Positions 24,926 to 37,224 of a DNA stretch of 64,000 nt are shown piece after piece. The position numbers and the translations under genes were made by a program. Source of the stretch: Pisaster brevispinus (Eukaryota > Echinodermata > Asteroidea > Forcipulatida > Asteriidae); assembly GCA_023634235.1 (NCBI GenBank), contig JAMKCF010000019.1, positions 4,278,001 to 4,342,000 of the forward strand. The letters run 5' to 3'. The notes below the pieces were generated by a model that was given only the letters and a program-made list of their open reading frames with translations, had not been told where the DNA came from and ran no database searches. How positions within the stretch are numbered: position 1 is the stretch's first letter; every line of letters begins with the position of its first letter.

Positions 24926-27900
24926 CTGAAGATGAAAAAAAACAAAACAGTGCGGGGGTATTAGAAGACGCACTCCAGATAAATGGAATATTAAATTTTA
25001 ACTTGATCCATTTGGAATTCCATTTCTTTTAAGAATGTCCGTTCTTTAGAACTCCTGCCGTTTTAGTGTCATCTAATATTCACTGGTTATTTTCCATACC
25101 TTCAAGTACTGCGGCTTCAATTATTTTGCATTTTTATCATCATATATGATCTGGCAATATATCGTTCCATTAAAGAGGGACTCTAAATAGGTCAGTTTTG
25201 TGATTGACTCTTTTTCCAATAGATGGACTCCTTATGAAAACAGGAAAGAAAGTTACAAGTGGTATGGTATATAGAATGCCATTGTGTTTGATGAAACGGT
25301 CGAGGTCATCACATTTCAAATTCACGGTGTGTCCATTTGTTTGTACACAAAATTGTCAGTTCGTTCCTGACGTTTGATGATTTTCAATCAAGATAGCATT
25401 CAATTTGACCTTTCGACTGGCGTAAAAATTCCTGTTTGGAATGTAGAGACCTAGTTGTTTTTGCTGCCCGATGACGTCATGTTTCAAGTTTCGCTCGGAA
25501 AGAGTATCGAAATAAAGGTGACACTTTGCACCATTTTAGCGTGAGGTTGGAGAACGTAGTGTTCCCCCGCTTTCATGAGGACCCTCAATTAACATTGGAG
25601 ACGGACCCTTTCACAACATTTTGTGAGCACTTTGATTCACATCTGCAAATTAAACCTTTTCGGAAAATTATATTTATTTCAAGTATTTCTATTAAAATAG
25701 TTCAAGTATTTTGCAGCATTTGGTTTTGTCTTTTGAATTTCTAACGGTACAATTTCTAACTGTCGGTACATCGTACTGAAGAAACAGAAATTAACAACAA
25801 ACAAAATAATACATGTACGCATGCAATTGACATGGTGCTATGTAAACATATGTCGATGTTTCAACACTCATGCACACATCTTGGTATAAATGGTGAATAT
25901 TTGATGAGCTACAATTCTTTGAGGCAGAATGGTGCAAATAAGAAAAACGCATCCAACCAAACTCGCTTGCGAGAGAATGAGATTTATGACACAGTGACTA
26001 TGGCAACATCAGGGCATTATCCTGAACGAAAAAAACAGTCACATTCAAACATACCGTGGGAGAAAAACACAAAACGAAACGTAAAATATATATACACTTG
26101 GTGCAAGGTCAAATCGTACATACTTCATGAAGATCGAGAGAAAACAACGAAGTGTTCAAAACTCAGACAGTCTTGAGTGCTTTCAAGGTAGGCCTATAGG
26201 CTATTCAATTTTGATTCTTGTTTTTCCTTCTTTTTTTGGCATAGTATCATTCAAAGCCACATGAATAATATTGAACGGTCAGACAGTCGCAGGATTGTGT
26301 ATTGTGCAGTTTGCATTCACCACATGGTATAATAGTGCAGGCTGGCATAGTTTGTACACCATTAAAAACCATAGTGGGTGATATTGAATGGTCAGACAGT
26401 ATGACGGTTGACTGTGTACAATACACCCACAGCATGTAGGAGTATAAGGCAAACTGTATGCAACAGAAGTGGGAGTGTCTCATAACATTTAGAATGCTTG
26501 AGCTTTGTGCACAAACTAAAGCAATCAATCTCCGCCCTCTCCTGTAAGTTTTGGTTTCTATATTCTGAGTCACAATAACATACACCTGTCCTCTCCCACC
26601 ACCACCCCCAATTCGGTTGTACGTGCGTTCGTTCTTGGTAATTTTGGTTTCAATCGTCACCACAAGAAACCACATGTGCTTTTCCCGATTTTTTGCATCA
26701 ACATTTTGAATAATGCAAACAATAATAGTACAGGAAGTACAGGAAGCCAGCGTGTTGTTGTTTGTTTGTTTGTTTGTTTGTTGGGGTGTTGGTGTGTTTG
26801 TTTGCTTGTTTGTTTGAATATCCTTGTCATATATTTTGTATTATGATATTGTTATTCTTTGTTAATTTAATACACGCCTATCATCTTGTTGAGTCATTAG
26901 CATTGACATAAATTGCAGGTAGTACTTGTGTTTCTGACCTTTGGAATGTCAAGCACAAACGTATTAATTACACACTCCACGAATTATCAGTGACAATTGA
27001 TAAGGGACAAAACACACATCAGAGTGGTGCATATATATCATGTATTTTTAAACAACGAGACATCACAATCGTGCAAGTTATAAAGAAATTTGCCTACCGT
27101 CATTTGGTCCTACAGAGGAAAGATTGAAGATTTAATAAAAACAAATCGTGAGTCAGAAATAACGTTTTCCCACAATAAAAGATGTGTACATTAAAAAAGC
27201 AACTTTGTGGGGTAGTTTTGGCTAAATACTTTTTAGTTACTTTTCAAATAGCATTCTTAAATGTCTGGTTAAGGGGGAACAAGGATAATCCAACAAGATA
27301 GGTCTAACTCCAAAAGTATGTCGTTAATATAACCCTGTTATTATTGATAAGTGAATTAATTAATGACACCAACTGGCCGCCTTAATACGGCCTTACAAAG
27401 AGATAATTTGGAAGTTGATGCTTCATTCATTGTAAAAACAAAAATCAAATCATGTGTTGAAGAGCTTAGTGTAACAATGAAAGCTAGCAAAATTTTTAAT
27501 ATTTTCATATAAAGAAGCCTCAACCAATTTGGAATGTTTCCTTGGTTTGAGGCAGTATTTTAATCATGTTGATTGACCTGGTACGTTCGTTTTGGTGTTA
27601 GAAGAGGGTGGGGAACTTTCAAATGACATATTATAACAAGAGTCTTGAATACAGGCTGGTCAAAACGTCGATACATGTATGAAATAAACAGTGGCATAAC
27701 CTGATATTTTCATTTGGGTCGGCAAGCGGGGGCAAATTGTGGGGAAGGGGGCTATTTTATGAATCAAACCAATCCTTTGCATGAACTTTTCAATCTCATT
27801 GGGGGAGGGGATTAAGTTCTGAGCGGGAGGGGGCGTCCAACCCAGCCCCCTTCGTAATCTGGTTACCCCACTGGAGAACGACCCAACCGTCCCTTCTCTG

Positions 27901-27981
27901 TGCCAACACTGCTTTCAAAAAGGATCCCTTTTTACATGGTTTAACTCGCAAGAATTACAAGAAATAAACAATAACACCCAC
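24926..27981 (-). other. Gene A intron region (~3 kb)
   Basis: Contains the candidate microexon, a rearranged relative of the 49-63 kb array (about 25,460-25,640), a partial direct repeat around gaacggtcagacagt (26,270 and 26,386) and a GTTT tract at 26,755. No other coding signal. Confidence 0.5.
27098..27109 (-). CDS. Gene A candidate 12-nt microexon
   Basis: On the minus strand a pyrimidine-rich acceptor (CTTTCCTCTGTAG) is followed by 12 bases and then GTAGGC. Twelve bases keep phase 1 on both sides and would add about four residues (G-P-N-D) between the receptor and the next exon. It could be alternatively included, since the flanking exons also join in phase without it. The evidence is splice-like sequence and phase only. 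Confidence 0.3.
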
Positions 27982-28900
27982 CTTTGCTTCTTGCTCCTTT
28001 AAGACAAGATGAAACGGTGTAGTTTTTACAGCTAACCCTAAGTAGGTACAGGAAAGGTCCTGCCGCACTCCCAAACGGTTGTACCACCCCGAACATCCAT
28101 TGTAGTACCGTGTCAGAAACATTAATGCCTGCAAACATGCAGAGTAGAGTCAGAAGAGGAGGTACCCAGAAGAATCCCGTTCCAAGATACAGACAAGACA
28201 GTCTCTTCACCAGGAGGGAGTTCTTCCTGACGACTCGAGCTTCCATTGGAATCGCAGACACGAGAACGTTCTGTTGTCGGCCGAGATGGCAGAACATCAC
28301 AGCACAGAGGAGGAAGAGGGTGAAGATGCCAAGAGACTCCAGGACGTAGAGCACAAGGGTGACCTGCCACATTGGAGTAAATAGATGATGCAGCGGAAGA
28401 CATAGCCTGTGGCGGGAGCTCCCCTGTCCTACCTCGAATACATCAACCGGAAGAAACGGCACAATGATGACCAAGAGAATGATAAGAGCTTGAATGAAGG
28501 CGATGGCGCGCATCTTGGGCAAGTAGTTCTTCCCGCGTTTGAATCGACGCGGAAACAGAAGCCAGAGGAGGAGGTTGGTGGCCATGGTCAACATCCCTGA
28601 CAGCGACAGCAACCAAGAAGCGATCCCTACGTACCCAGAGAAGGAGCAGAGGTGTCTGTATTTCTCATTGTCACCATCGTCCGTCTTGATTCCGTTGTTC
28701 ATGGACGCCAGGAGCAAGACGAAGATCGCCGTCAGCAGATTACACAGCAACAGGTAGTACAGGTAAAATCCATTCACGGTGTTTTCCTTTTTCCGCGGCC
28801 AGCCCATGACGATAAGCAGCACATTGACGAAGATGACCATCAGGGCCACTGTCCACATGCCGACTGCCAGGGAATCGGATAGTTTGAGTGCAGAAGACAT
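27982..28900 (-). CDS. Gene A exon 1: divergent class A-like seven-transmembrane receptor
   Basis: The exon encodes 306 residues starting at ATG 28900. An in-frame TAA lies 30 bases upstream with no good acceptor between, which supports this start. The N-terminus is only about 12 residues. Hydrophobic helices fall near residues 11-32, 44-66, 86-116, 131-152, 176-205, 230-258 and 262-287. C85 before helix 3 and C167 in loop 2 could form the usual disulfide. Helix 6 has FWVP (CWxP-like) and helix 7 ends GPFLY (NPxxY with N changed to G). The helix 2 aspartate is replaced (CNLLTAIF), and DRY is absent after helix 3 (NLLLWLLFPRRF). The exon ends at AAAG|GTGGGT in phase 1, so a cytosolic extension must follow. 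The layout resembles LGR/relaxin-type rhodopsin-family receptors, but the ligand is unknown. Confidence 0.85.
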
Positions 28901-29159
28901 GGCTGGTGTTTCTCTTTTTGGTCGGCTTTATTTGGCTTGTTCGATCTCTGGAATAAGCATTAATGGAATCCATCCCCATTCTCATCAAGGTCAGTTATCT
29001 GCAATAACTAATAAACAGACGCAAATAATCTATACGTATGGAATTTGTTCACAAACATAAATCAATGTTTATTCACACAGAAGTTCCAATGCCAATGTCA
29101 CACTTTAACTAGGTTTTATAATAATAACAGCTCTCCAGTGCTCTTTACAAAGTACATTT

Positions 29160-29218
29160 TTTGAGTAATTACCAAAGATATACCCTCCGGGAGGGTATAT
29201 CTTTGGTAATTACTCAAA
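29160..29218. repeat. 59-bp near-perfect palindrome
   Basis: Two perfect 29-base arms (29160-29188 and 29190-29218) surround a single G. The arm starts TTTGAGTAATTACC and ends TACCCTCC. It lies about 260 bases upstream of the gene A start codon. It may be a foldback element, an insertion-site relic or a cruciform-prone site. Confidence 0.8.
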
Positions 29219-30828
29219 CCTAGTAAGACACGACACTCTTTGAAGTAATGTAGTTTGAGAGAAAGAGGTAATTTTCACAAAATGTATAATATGAGCAAGG
29301 CGTCAGGCATGAAGCCTATCATCAGGCATATGAAAGCACACAATTTTATGCAACAACGGCGCTTTTTTTCTTTCATTATTTTCCTGCAACTTCCATGGCC
29401 AATTGAGCCCAAACTTTCACAGGTTTGTTATTTTACTCATGAAAAATGTTGAACCCTCATGACAAATGTTAAATCAAAAAATAGTTTCGAAATACTAGCA
29501 CGAATCAAATGATTAACTGGAATTGGATGACTGAATGGACAACAAACTAGATGTAGTATTCGCAAACAAATCACGATCCATGACCAGTGCCTCTAAACTG
29601 GAGAGCCCACCAACGACACCGTCTAAACGAGTGTGTTGGTTGTTCACCGGCAACCGGGACTTCCCCAGTTCACTTGTTATATGCCCTGCTCGTGATGAAT
29701 GCTACCCACGTTCTGAGCAGCAACCAAACCGCAATTACCAACGAAACGTACACAAAAATTACATACCGTCATAGTGTTTGTCGCCAAGCTAGTCCCCACG
29801 TTCTGCTTGATGTAGTAGTGGACAAAAGAACACATCAGTCAACTGAAAACAGTTCAAAAGACACAGTAAACATGGAATGCCAACCACCGAAGTACATGTA
29901 TGTTATATTATCAACCACTGAGTAGAGCAGTTCCAGTCTGCCACCTATGCGATATGCACAGAATAATGAGCACTCGTATCAACGATCGAAACAGCTTGCT
30001 CCCTGCCACTCACGTACATCTCTCATACAACCACGCACACTGCTATACTTGTCCTACGCACGCTACGGTCGGGTGTACACATTTTATTGTGATGTTTGCA
30101 AGCTGCGCACAGCGTGGCCACGCGCCATGCACACTTTCATCAATCAATCAATCATCCCTTCGTTTTAGGTTCAGTTTCTATGACTGCGCAAGTGAGATGG
30201 CGTAATTGTGCCTAGCAATTAACATGAATGACTAATTCGAATAATCCTAAAGACAAGGTTACAGTTTTGGAGGACTGGTTATTTTACTATTTGACATACT
30301 TTCAATGTGACGTCTTACATTATAAATTTAGGCTGGTAGAAACAAGTACAACGCCGTCCAATTCGTTACATACTTGAGTTAAAATGAAAGGCAAGTGATG
30401 TAAGGAAAGGTATACGTTTAATTATCACTCTTAAAATTAATGGCACTTAAAACTTACTTGGTTAGAAGAAGTACAGCAGCTTTTTAGAATAATTTCACTT
30501 CGAAGTAATGTGGTTATGGGAAAAGATACCATTTTTTATTCCCCAAAATTTGAATCTGAAAGACGTTATCGTCAGAAACGTTCCTCATATTGGGTATTCT
30601 TATGAGGGATTATTCTTACTGCGTGGATATTATTCGCTCCGGGTTTTCGGCGATATCTCAAAAACACGACCACCTTTTGGAATGAAATGTTCACAGGTCA
30701 GTTGCATTGTATATATCTACATTTGTGTAGGATTCAAAACAATCAAACGGTTCCAAAAACGAAACGTATACTTTGCCTTTACGAAAATAACATAAATATT
30801 CCTCCAGAAATGCTAATATTCTACAGAC

Positions 30829-31025
30829 TCCCAGGTCAGAATTGACCTGGATTCTTGGTCCGCTGGGGCCTCAGCCATTTCTGGGGGTCAATATGAATTG
30901 GAATATTTGTAAAAAATTACAACGAATTAGGCCCATTTGACGCAGAATCCCATTTAAGAACCAATTGTTAACCCGTCTCTTGGTCGGCCTGATCCAGAAA
31001 TGGGCCGCACGCTTGAAACCCGGAT
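30829..31025. repeat. GGGTCA/TGACCC family copy, diverged
   Basis: Opens with ccaggtcagaattgacctgg, like the left end of the 36.7-kb element. It continues with the shared aaatgggtc/ctgatccagaaatggg words, then reaches aacccggattg. The ends are no longer clear. Confidence 0.45.
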
Positions 31026-31830
31026 TGCCGCTCGTGCATTTCCATTTTAACGTCTCCATGGTAACGTCATGTGGGAATGAAAGAGGGCGCTGTGTGCGCA
31101 TTGTGCATTTTCATCTCCACAAAGAACTGGGTTTTAGAAATGCATTGCCAATGTTTAACCGATAGTATCACGTTAAACATTTTTCCATTAATTGAGTTTG
31201 TCTGTAATCGAGGAAATTATTCAAACCTACACACACACAAAAATAAATAAATAAATAAACTGGTTTTGTACTCCCTTTCGACCTTTTACTCGAATACATG
31301 AACAGAGAGAGAGAGAGAAAAAACCCGATGGCATATCAGCCATAAATGCACATCAACTTCACATTTATTATTTTAATTCTTCAACCAAAATATAAAAATG
31401 TTCACATTCAAAAGAATAGTCCAGCGCAATGTGGCTGTTGGGGGTATTGTCACACAAAAAAATAATACAAAGCAAGTATAGTGATGTAATACCACAGAGA
31501 GCCCAACGATAACGGAGAAAGACATTATAATACACAAGTGAAACATGCCAAAATGAGGAAGGTGCTGTGAATAGAACTGTCTCGAGCAGGCGCTTCATAA
31601 CGCCACCTTTCTAATCCTTGCAGGAAGCACGTTCCACAAGCGAGGCGCAGCAGCTGCAAGTATCCCGGCCTACATATAAAGGAAGAAAGGTTTGGAATTG
31701 GTCAAGTAAGAAGATGATCGAGAAGGATCGATGCCAGTGTACACCAGATTTGCAAGTGAGTTAAATTGGCCAGATGTGACAGAGCTTGACTATGGATAAT
31801 GTTGTTGTTAAGAGTTGATACTTTGAAGGA

Positions 31831-31960
31831 AATCATCATCATCGTCATCATCATCATCCATCGACCACGGTCGAGCTCAATACACTCTACTGCGCAACCC
31901 TAGTTTATCCAAGAGCTCCTGCCAGGCCTTCGCGTCCAGTGTCTTCTTGAAATTATGTCA
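31831..31960 (-). mobile_element. LINE 3' end with GAT-repeat tail
   Basis: Minus strand reads TLDAKAWQELLDKLGLRSRV, then Y and a stop, then a (GAT)n tail at 31,833-31,859. A short coding end followed by a GAT-type microsatellite is typical of truncated non-LTR insertions. The family is not certain. Confidence 0.45.
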
Positions 31961-32219
31961 GGTTATGAGAGTGGTTGCCTCCCTCTTGCCAGACAGTAGG
32001 ACATCATATGAAAATCTTCTCTCGGTATAAGCAGACGTTTGTAGAAAACCGCCACTAATGAAATATCCTCATACATCTCTTCGGGAATTAACCCCAGCGT
32101 GTAATAAAGAGAAGCCTAGTGTTTTATGTTTTAAGGTGAACTGTACGCAGGTGTTACACCAAGGAGTCTTAGATTCTGTGAATTATTAAGATTATCTTAT
32201 CAGGAACTACAAAAATTGT

Positions 32220-32440
32220 AGGGCTCGACACCATCTCAGTGGCCCTGCCCCCAGTCCCTTCGACTTGACATTACTGTGTTAGAGGTCATGGATCCTGCCC
32301 CTCCCCCGGTTCCTTCGGCTGGACTTCAGCGGCCATAACTCTAGACCCTTCGGCTCGGCACTGTCTCGGGGCCCTGTTGACCGAGACCCTTCATTCTGGT
32401 GTTCATCTCGAGCCTCAAGGTTCCGGATTACTACCGGTGC
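32220..32440. repeat. Diverged GC-rich tandem repeat (~70-bp unit)
   Basis: The words cccttcggctcg, ggccctgcccc and ggactt/gacttc recur at about 60-75-base intervals over ~220 bases. GC content is clearly higher than the surroundings. Confidence 0.45.
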
Positions 32441-33364
32441 TCGACGTCATAAATTAAGACAAAAGTATAGTAAATTAAATCCAACTACCACAGAATTCTA
32501 TTGGAAAGAACAATCTCGTAACTTACCACCACGTCGTTATCCATGTCACTACGTACGACAGCCAGCAAATAGGTGCCACAAAAGCCCCAAAGACAGACCA
32601 TCCATTCCCACAAAGTCTATTACAGTACTCAAAGCTTTGCGACACCAACTCCCTGTCAAATCAATGGTAAAGCCGCAACGGATCAACAAAAATCTGACAA
32701 ATACATCGATGTTTATCGACTTTTCGATTTTAAGGAAGGGCACTGACTTTAAACTCCCCAGAATGATAAAGTTGAACAATGGCAACACAACAATAGGAGA
32801 CAAAACCTGGTGAGTGTCGTCGTCAAGAATACTAGACAATAAACACTCGTCAGTTTAGGGTACCTCTTTATAAGATAGGCCTAATCTGGGGTGGGGGTAA
32901 AAACAAATTGCATGAAAACAGAGAAAAAAAACTTTCAAACATTTAGACACACTACACAAAGATTATAAAATATAACATTTCATTCCGGTACAGCTTAATC
33001 TCAATAGGAAAATGTTAAAAAACAGTTTCCCGACATTGTGAGACTGGTTAAACAGACGATATTAAGGCACAATCAATAATACAATAGTATTTGGGTTTCA
33101 CTTTATACGTCCACTGTTTGCTTCTTCTGAAGGACGAACAGTCTGATGGAGAAACGTCGATTTGTTGCACTATCGGTTCTTTCAGAACCTCATTTGGTCG
33201 TGAGAGGTATTTTATCCCATGATGTCAACGCAGACTTTAGTGTCAAGACGGACCCCCGCCCCCGCCCCCCCCCCAAGCAATGTAATTTGTAACCTGCGTT
33301 TACTCTTTACAATAACCTGCGTGCCTCTCATCTCTGTATGTTTGACGAATTTAATGTACATTGT

Positions 33365-33640
33365 TTCGGAATTCACTATGCTGCTGTTGTTGTTGCTTTT
33401 GTTGTGTGTTTTTTGGGGGTGTGTGTGGGGGTGTTGGGGTGTTTGTTTGGTTGTTTGTTTGTTTGGTTGTTTGGTTGGTTTGTTTGTTTGTTTGATTTGT
33501 TGGTTTCTGTTGTTTTTTGTTGTTTCTTCTTTTGGTGGGTAGTTTGTTGTAGTGTGGGTTTTGGGGGGATGTTTGTTTGTTAGTTTGTTTGTTGGGGTGT
33601 TTGTTTGTTGTTTGTTTGTTTGTTTTGTTGTTGCGTTTTT
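33365..33640. repeat. GTTT-type microsatellite region
   Basis: Plus-strand G/T-only tracts built from gttt, ggtt and gtgttgg units. Similar shorter tracts are at 26,755-26,815, and the complement (CAAA) is at 63,905-64,000. Confidence 0.85.
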
Positions 33641-36600
33641 AAGGGGAATCACAAGACTTATCCAGGTTTACCCTCAACTTTTTTCAGTGACTTGCCAGCA
33701 GGATCTGGTGGCTAAGTTGTCATCTTACTGGTCGGTATTTCACAAAAAGAAGGGGGTGTTTTTTTTAAACTAAACTTGCCAGCAGGACCATTTGGAGAGA
33801 ATTTTGACTGGTCCTCAGCTTTTTAAAGTGGCATTTAGCCGGCTGACCACTGTTAACGCATGAGAACGATGCGTATGTAACAAGTTCAATCTACAGAATT
33901 TGGTATTTTGACCTGGTCATTATATCTAGCAAGAAATTCTGAGCTAGCCTTCAACAAAGAGTATTTTTAAATGTCCCTGCCTGCAATGACCAGTGCTGAA
34001 CAACCACAGAAATGTACAAAAAGGACGCACCCATTGAAAGCTGTTTACAGTTACACCCAAATACTGGGATTACAAACAGGCTTAATTTGTCGGATTAATC
34101 ACAGCCATATTCACCTATTGCTAAGACCCTGGATAATCGATAACTCAGAACCCTGGATACCGGTCAGCTTTTATGTGTTACACACTACTTAATTGATCAT
34201 TTGACTGCGGTAGCCAGACAGGCTGTCCAGCACACACAGAGTTGCACCGACTGGGGAAGTTGAGAGGGACAACAAATTTGTCATTTTTTTGTTTTTCTTC
34301 AAAGGGTACAAATTCACAACAAAAAAGAAACAGTATAACAACGGAATGGTGTGTATAATTACACTTACAGCATTACGAAAATGAGTAGGTCCTTAGTTTT
34401 GGACAAGACGCCATTCCTCCTACACTAAGACCCTTGCAATAAAGCAACCATTGAAACTGCGGTGGTACCATAGATTGAGGAAGAAAATGGGAACCTTTCT
34501 TTCTTTCGAGGGTTGTTTTACGTAAAATGTCTGAGATTTGACACTATCAAGATCCAAGTGAAGAGAGGAAACTGAAAAAATAAAGCTTGTGAATCACTGA
34601 TGAGTGTGAAAATAGAGTCGTTAGACCATTGCAGCAATGTCTGGTAATATTTTGCACAAATCGCCCAGGGCATTTTCCCCCTAAGGCCATCGTTATATGG
34701 CATCGCTAAACAATTACGGTCCTTACTTACGGCAATGAAGATTGCAGAATCAGTCAAAATTGCCCTCAAAATCACCTCTGTTAGTAATAATCGTATCCAC
34801 AAAATCACCATTGTCGTCACTGTAACGTTCAAAGTCAGACTTCCGGGCAGAAAGCATGCTGGAAGACGTGTGTGTGTGCTTTCGTGTGGTTTACTCGGGG
34901 ATTCTTTTTTCCACACCGTGCTTTCATGGAGGCTGCCATTTTGGAGTATTTCGTAAGTTCCCGGATGCCTAATTATCATAATTAGAAGGTCGTGACCTAT
35001 ATTCTTATTGGTTAAGAGTTCCTCATTTATAGATAACGTGTGTGTCTTGAGCTCGTATCTTAACAAATACAAAGAAGACTCAGATGTTAGAGGTGATGTC
35101 GTGTGGGATGGAGCTCAACGTCCGTTTGCACTGGGCAGAGAAAGGTCCGTATTGGGTATATTGGTGAGAGACAATGTAATAACAAAAACGGTTTATGTCT
35201 TGTCACGGGGGGGGGTGTGCACGTTCACTTCTGGCTTTTCAATTGACCGTGGCAATCGAAAAAGCGACGGTGTTTTGGGGTGTCTTAATTCCTTGCCGTT
35301 TTCTCTAAATTTATATCAGACTATACTTTCCTGGAGGATTGGGAGCTAGTGTGAGGTTTGTAATCACGAAATATATTACCTTTTGCATTCAGTTTGCAAA
35401 ATCATGTTCAACACTATCACCATTAGCCTGCATTACAGAGAGGCATGCTGGTTGACTTCAACTGTAGCCCCTGTACGTATATCAAGATGGTTGATTTATC
35501 GACCCCCTACTTTCGAAATTTCAATGCAGCTCTATCCTCAAAGTAGAAACAGCGCCCTCGTGGTAGGTATGATAACCCTACAGCCGCAAGCCAAAGCACA
35601 GCGCGAAAACAAAACAAAGCCATTTTGTTGCAAGGTCGCCTATTAGGCCTAGATGCCAATTAATCTATTGTAATAAATTGCGCAAAATTTTGATTGTCAG
35701 AAATGAATTCAAATAAGTAATCTTCAAGCCTTCAAAAGAATTTTAAGACCCCCTGCAACGCAAGCTGTATAGTTTCAAAAGAAAAAGAGAAAAAGAAAAA
35801 GAGATTCACAAAAAGAAAAAGAAAACAAGAACAAAAAGAAACAACATTAAAAAAACAAAAACAAATATACCCCCCCAATTGTTTTTTAAAAATAGGAAAA
35901 GAAATAAATAAAATAATAATAAATATCGCCTTAACCCATACTTTACACAATTGGGAAAAACTTTCAAGTGATGCGTAAGAACAGATAAACAGAGCTTTAC
36001 TAAAAGACGATTAAGAAGAATTAACGACACAAATTAGTGCGATTTTCTTATTTATTTATTTCATTGGCCCACATTCATTCACAATAATAGGTTATATAAT
36101 AATTGAAATGACTTTTGCGATATGATTAAAGTTACAAAGCATTCTAATGCAACTTTTCACTTGAATGGAAATCTTCAAAGTTGCATGGTCTCATTTTTAC
36201 CCACAGATTTTCGTTTTCCTTTTCAGCATTTTTTTTTTTCTCTGAAGAACGAGCTTTGACAGATGACGATGCTTAAAAATGATAAACATGCAAAACTTTC
36301 ACGTAATACAACGAACAATGTCATAATTGACACCAATTAAACTTTAAGGAAAACTATTTCAGGAACGTGTAAATAAGCAACTATTTTTAAAAGATTTATA
36401 ATCTTGAATAACAAATTTAAAACTTTATTACAACTAACGAATCCGGATATCAAATTAATAGCAAAAGTATAGTGCATGTTAATTGTCCGCAAAATCCAAT
36501 ACACGCTCGCAAAAATTAACGCATCTATAAGCAAAACAGTAAATAATTACCATACCAAGTTTTCCGTTTGTAACGCTGTATAAATCTATTGTAAACTAGC

Positions 36601-36732
36601 TTTCACAGATCTTCCGAAGTACTAACTGCTCTACAGCTTTGTTGTTGTTTTTTCATCCGAATAGAATGTTACTTTAAAAAAGTTCCAATAAACGCAGAAA
36701 GGAAGCTGGAACTGAGTTGTGCATTTATAAAA

Positions 36733-36839
36733 CTTCCGGGTCAAAATTGACCCGGATTGACCAGTGAGGCCTAACCCATTTTCTGGGTCAGTGTAACTCA
36801 GAATCTGTGTCTAAATCGAGGAAATTTCTGACCCGGAAG
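36733..36839. mobile_element. Short MITE with CTTCCGGGTCA ends
   Basis: Inverted 11-bp ends enclose about 85 bases, with a further internal palindrome (gggtcaaaattgaccc) at the left. Related GGGTCA/TGACCC-rich stretches occur at about 950-1,060, 2,486-2,690 and 30,829-31,025, indicating a dispersed family in this genome. Confidence 0.6.
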
Positions 36840-37224
36840 GAGTTAGAGCGTAATTGTTTTATGTTTCTGAGTTTCTGAATCTGAGTTTATATAGGCCTCA
36901 TTTACATCCGCATTAAAATAAAGAAAAGTTATACTCTGCTGAAATACATTTTAAATTTCATACACGTGCTTGCTTTACTCAATACGATTAATCATAATAA
37001 TAACAATTAACACAATATAAAGTTGGTATAATTCATTTTTGTATGGAAGTCACCCGCCACAAGGCCAAACTTGAGGGTTTCATGACCAAAAAAAAGCAAA
37101 ACAAAAAGTTGGAAAAAAGGGAGGGCCGAGAAGGTGTAGTTGTCTTTCTTTGCAACAGTTATAGTTTGTAAGCTTGTGATTAAACAAGATACAATTACAT
37201 TTTCTCTTCTTTAGTCAGGTTCGG

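Larger units (their letters stand above)
15566..28900 (-). other. Gene A: seven-helix receptor fused to a TKL-like pseudokinase (3' end not found)
   Basis: This is the gene model covering five predicted exons: 28900-27982, optional 27109-27098, 24925-24702, 22334-22093 and 15758-15566. Donor and acceptor phases agree at every junction (1/1, 1/1, 0/0, 2/2). The kinase N-lobe is itself split over exons 24.7k and 22.1k and continues in frame into 15.6k. The kinase part has no start codon or signal peptide of its own, and no other minus-strand exon was seen between it and the receptor exon. I infer a plasma-membrane 7TM protein with a cytosolic kinase-like domain, at least 526 residues long. The DFG segment, activation loop and rest of the C-lobe are missing and should lie in exons I could not recognise or beyond position 1. 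The alternative is two adjacent genes whose phases happen to match. Confidence 0.6.
28901..37224. other. Intergenic spacer between gene B and gene A (~8.3 kb)
   Basis: Contains the palindrome at 29.16 kb, a GGGTCA-family copy, a LINE end, a GC-rich tandem repeat, a GTTT tract and the 36.7-kb MITE. A segment near 30,500-30,780 (with gaagtaatgtggttatggg, similar to 29,240) may be another dispersed element. Promoter and polyadenylation sites for either gene were not identified. Confidence 0.5.

Noticed and set aside
26247..26675. 142-codon minus-strand frame.
   Set aside because: It crosses a partial direct repeat, has no domain features, and lies in a gene A intron.
33125..33175. CTGATGGAGAAACGTC resembling a hammerhead ribozyme core.
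   Set aside because: Stem II is missing between CTGATG and GAAA, and no pairing stem III was seen.
34518..35072. 184-codon minus-strand open frame in the intergenic spacer.
   Set aside because: No recognisable domain, no splice or promoter support, and a length possible by chance in this much sequence. A homology search would be needed to revive it.
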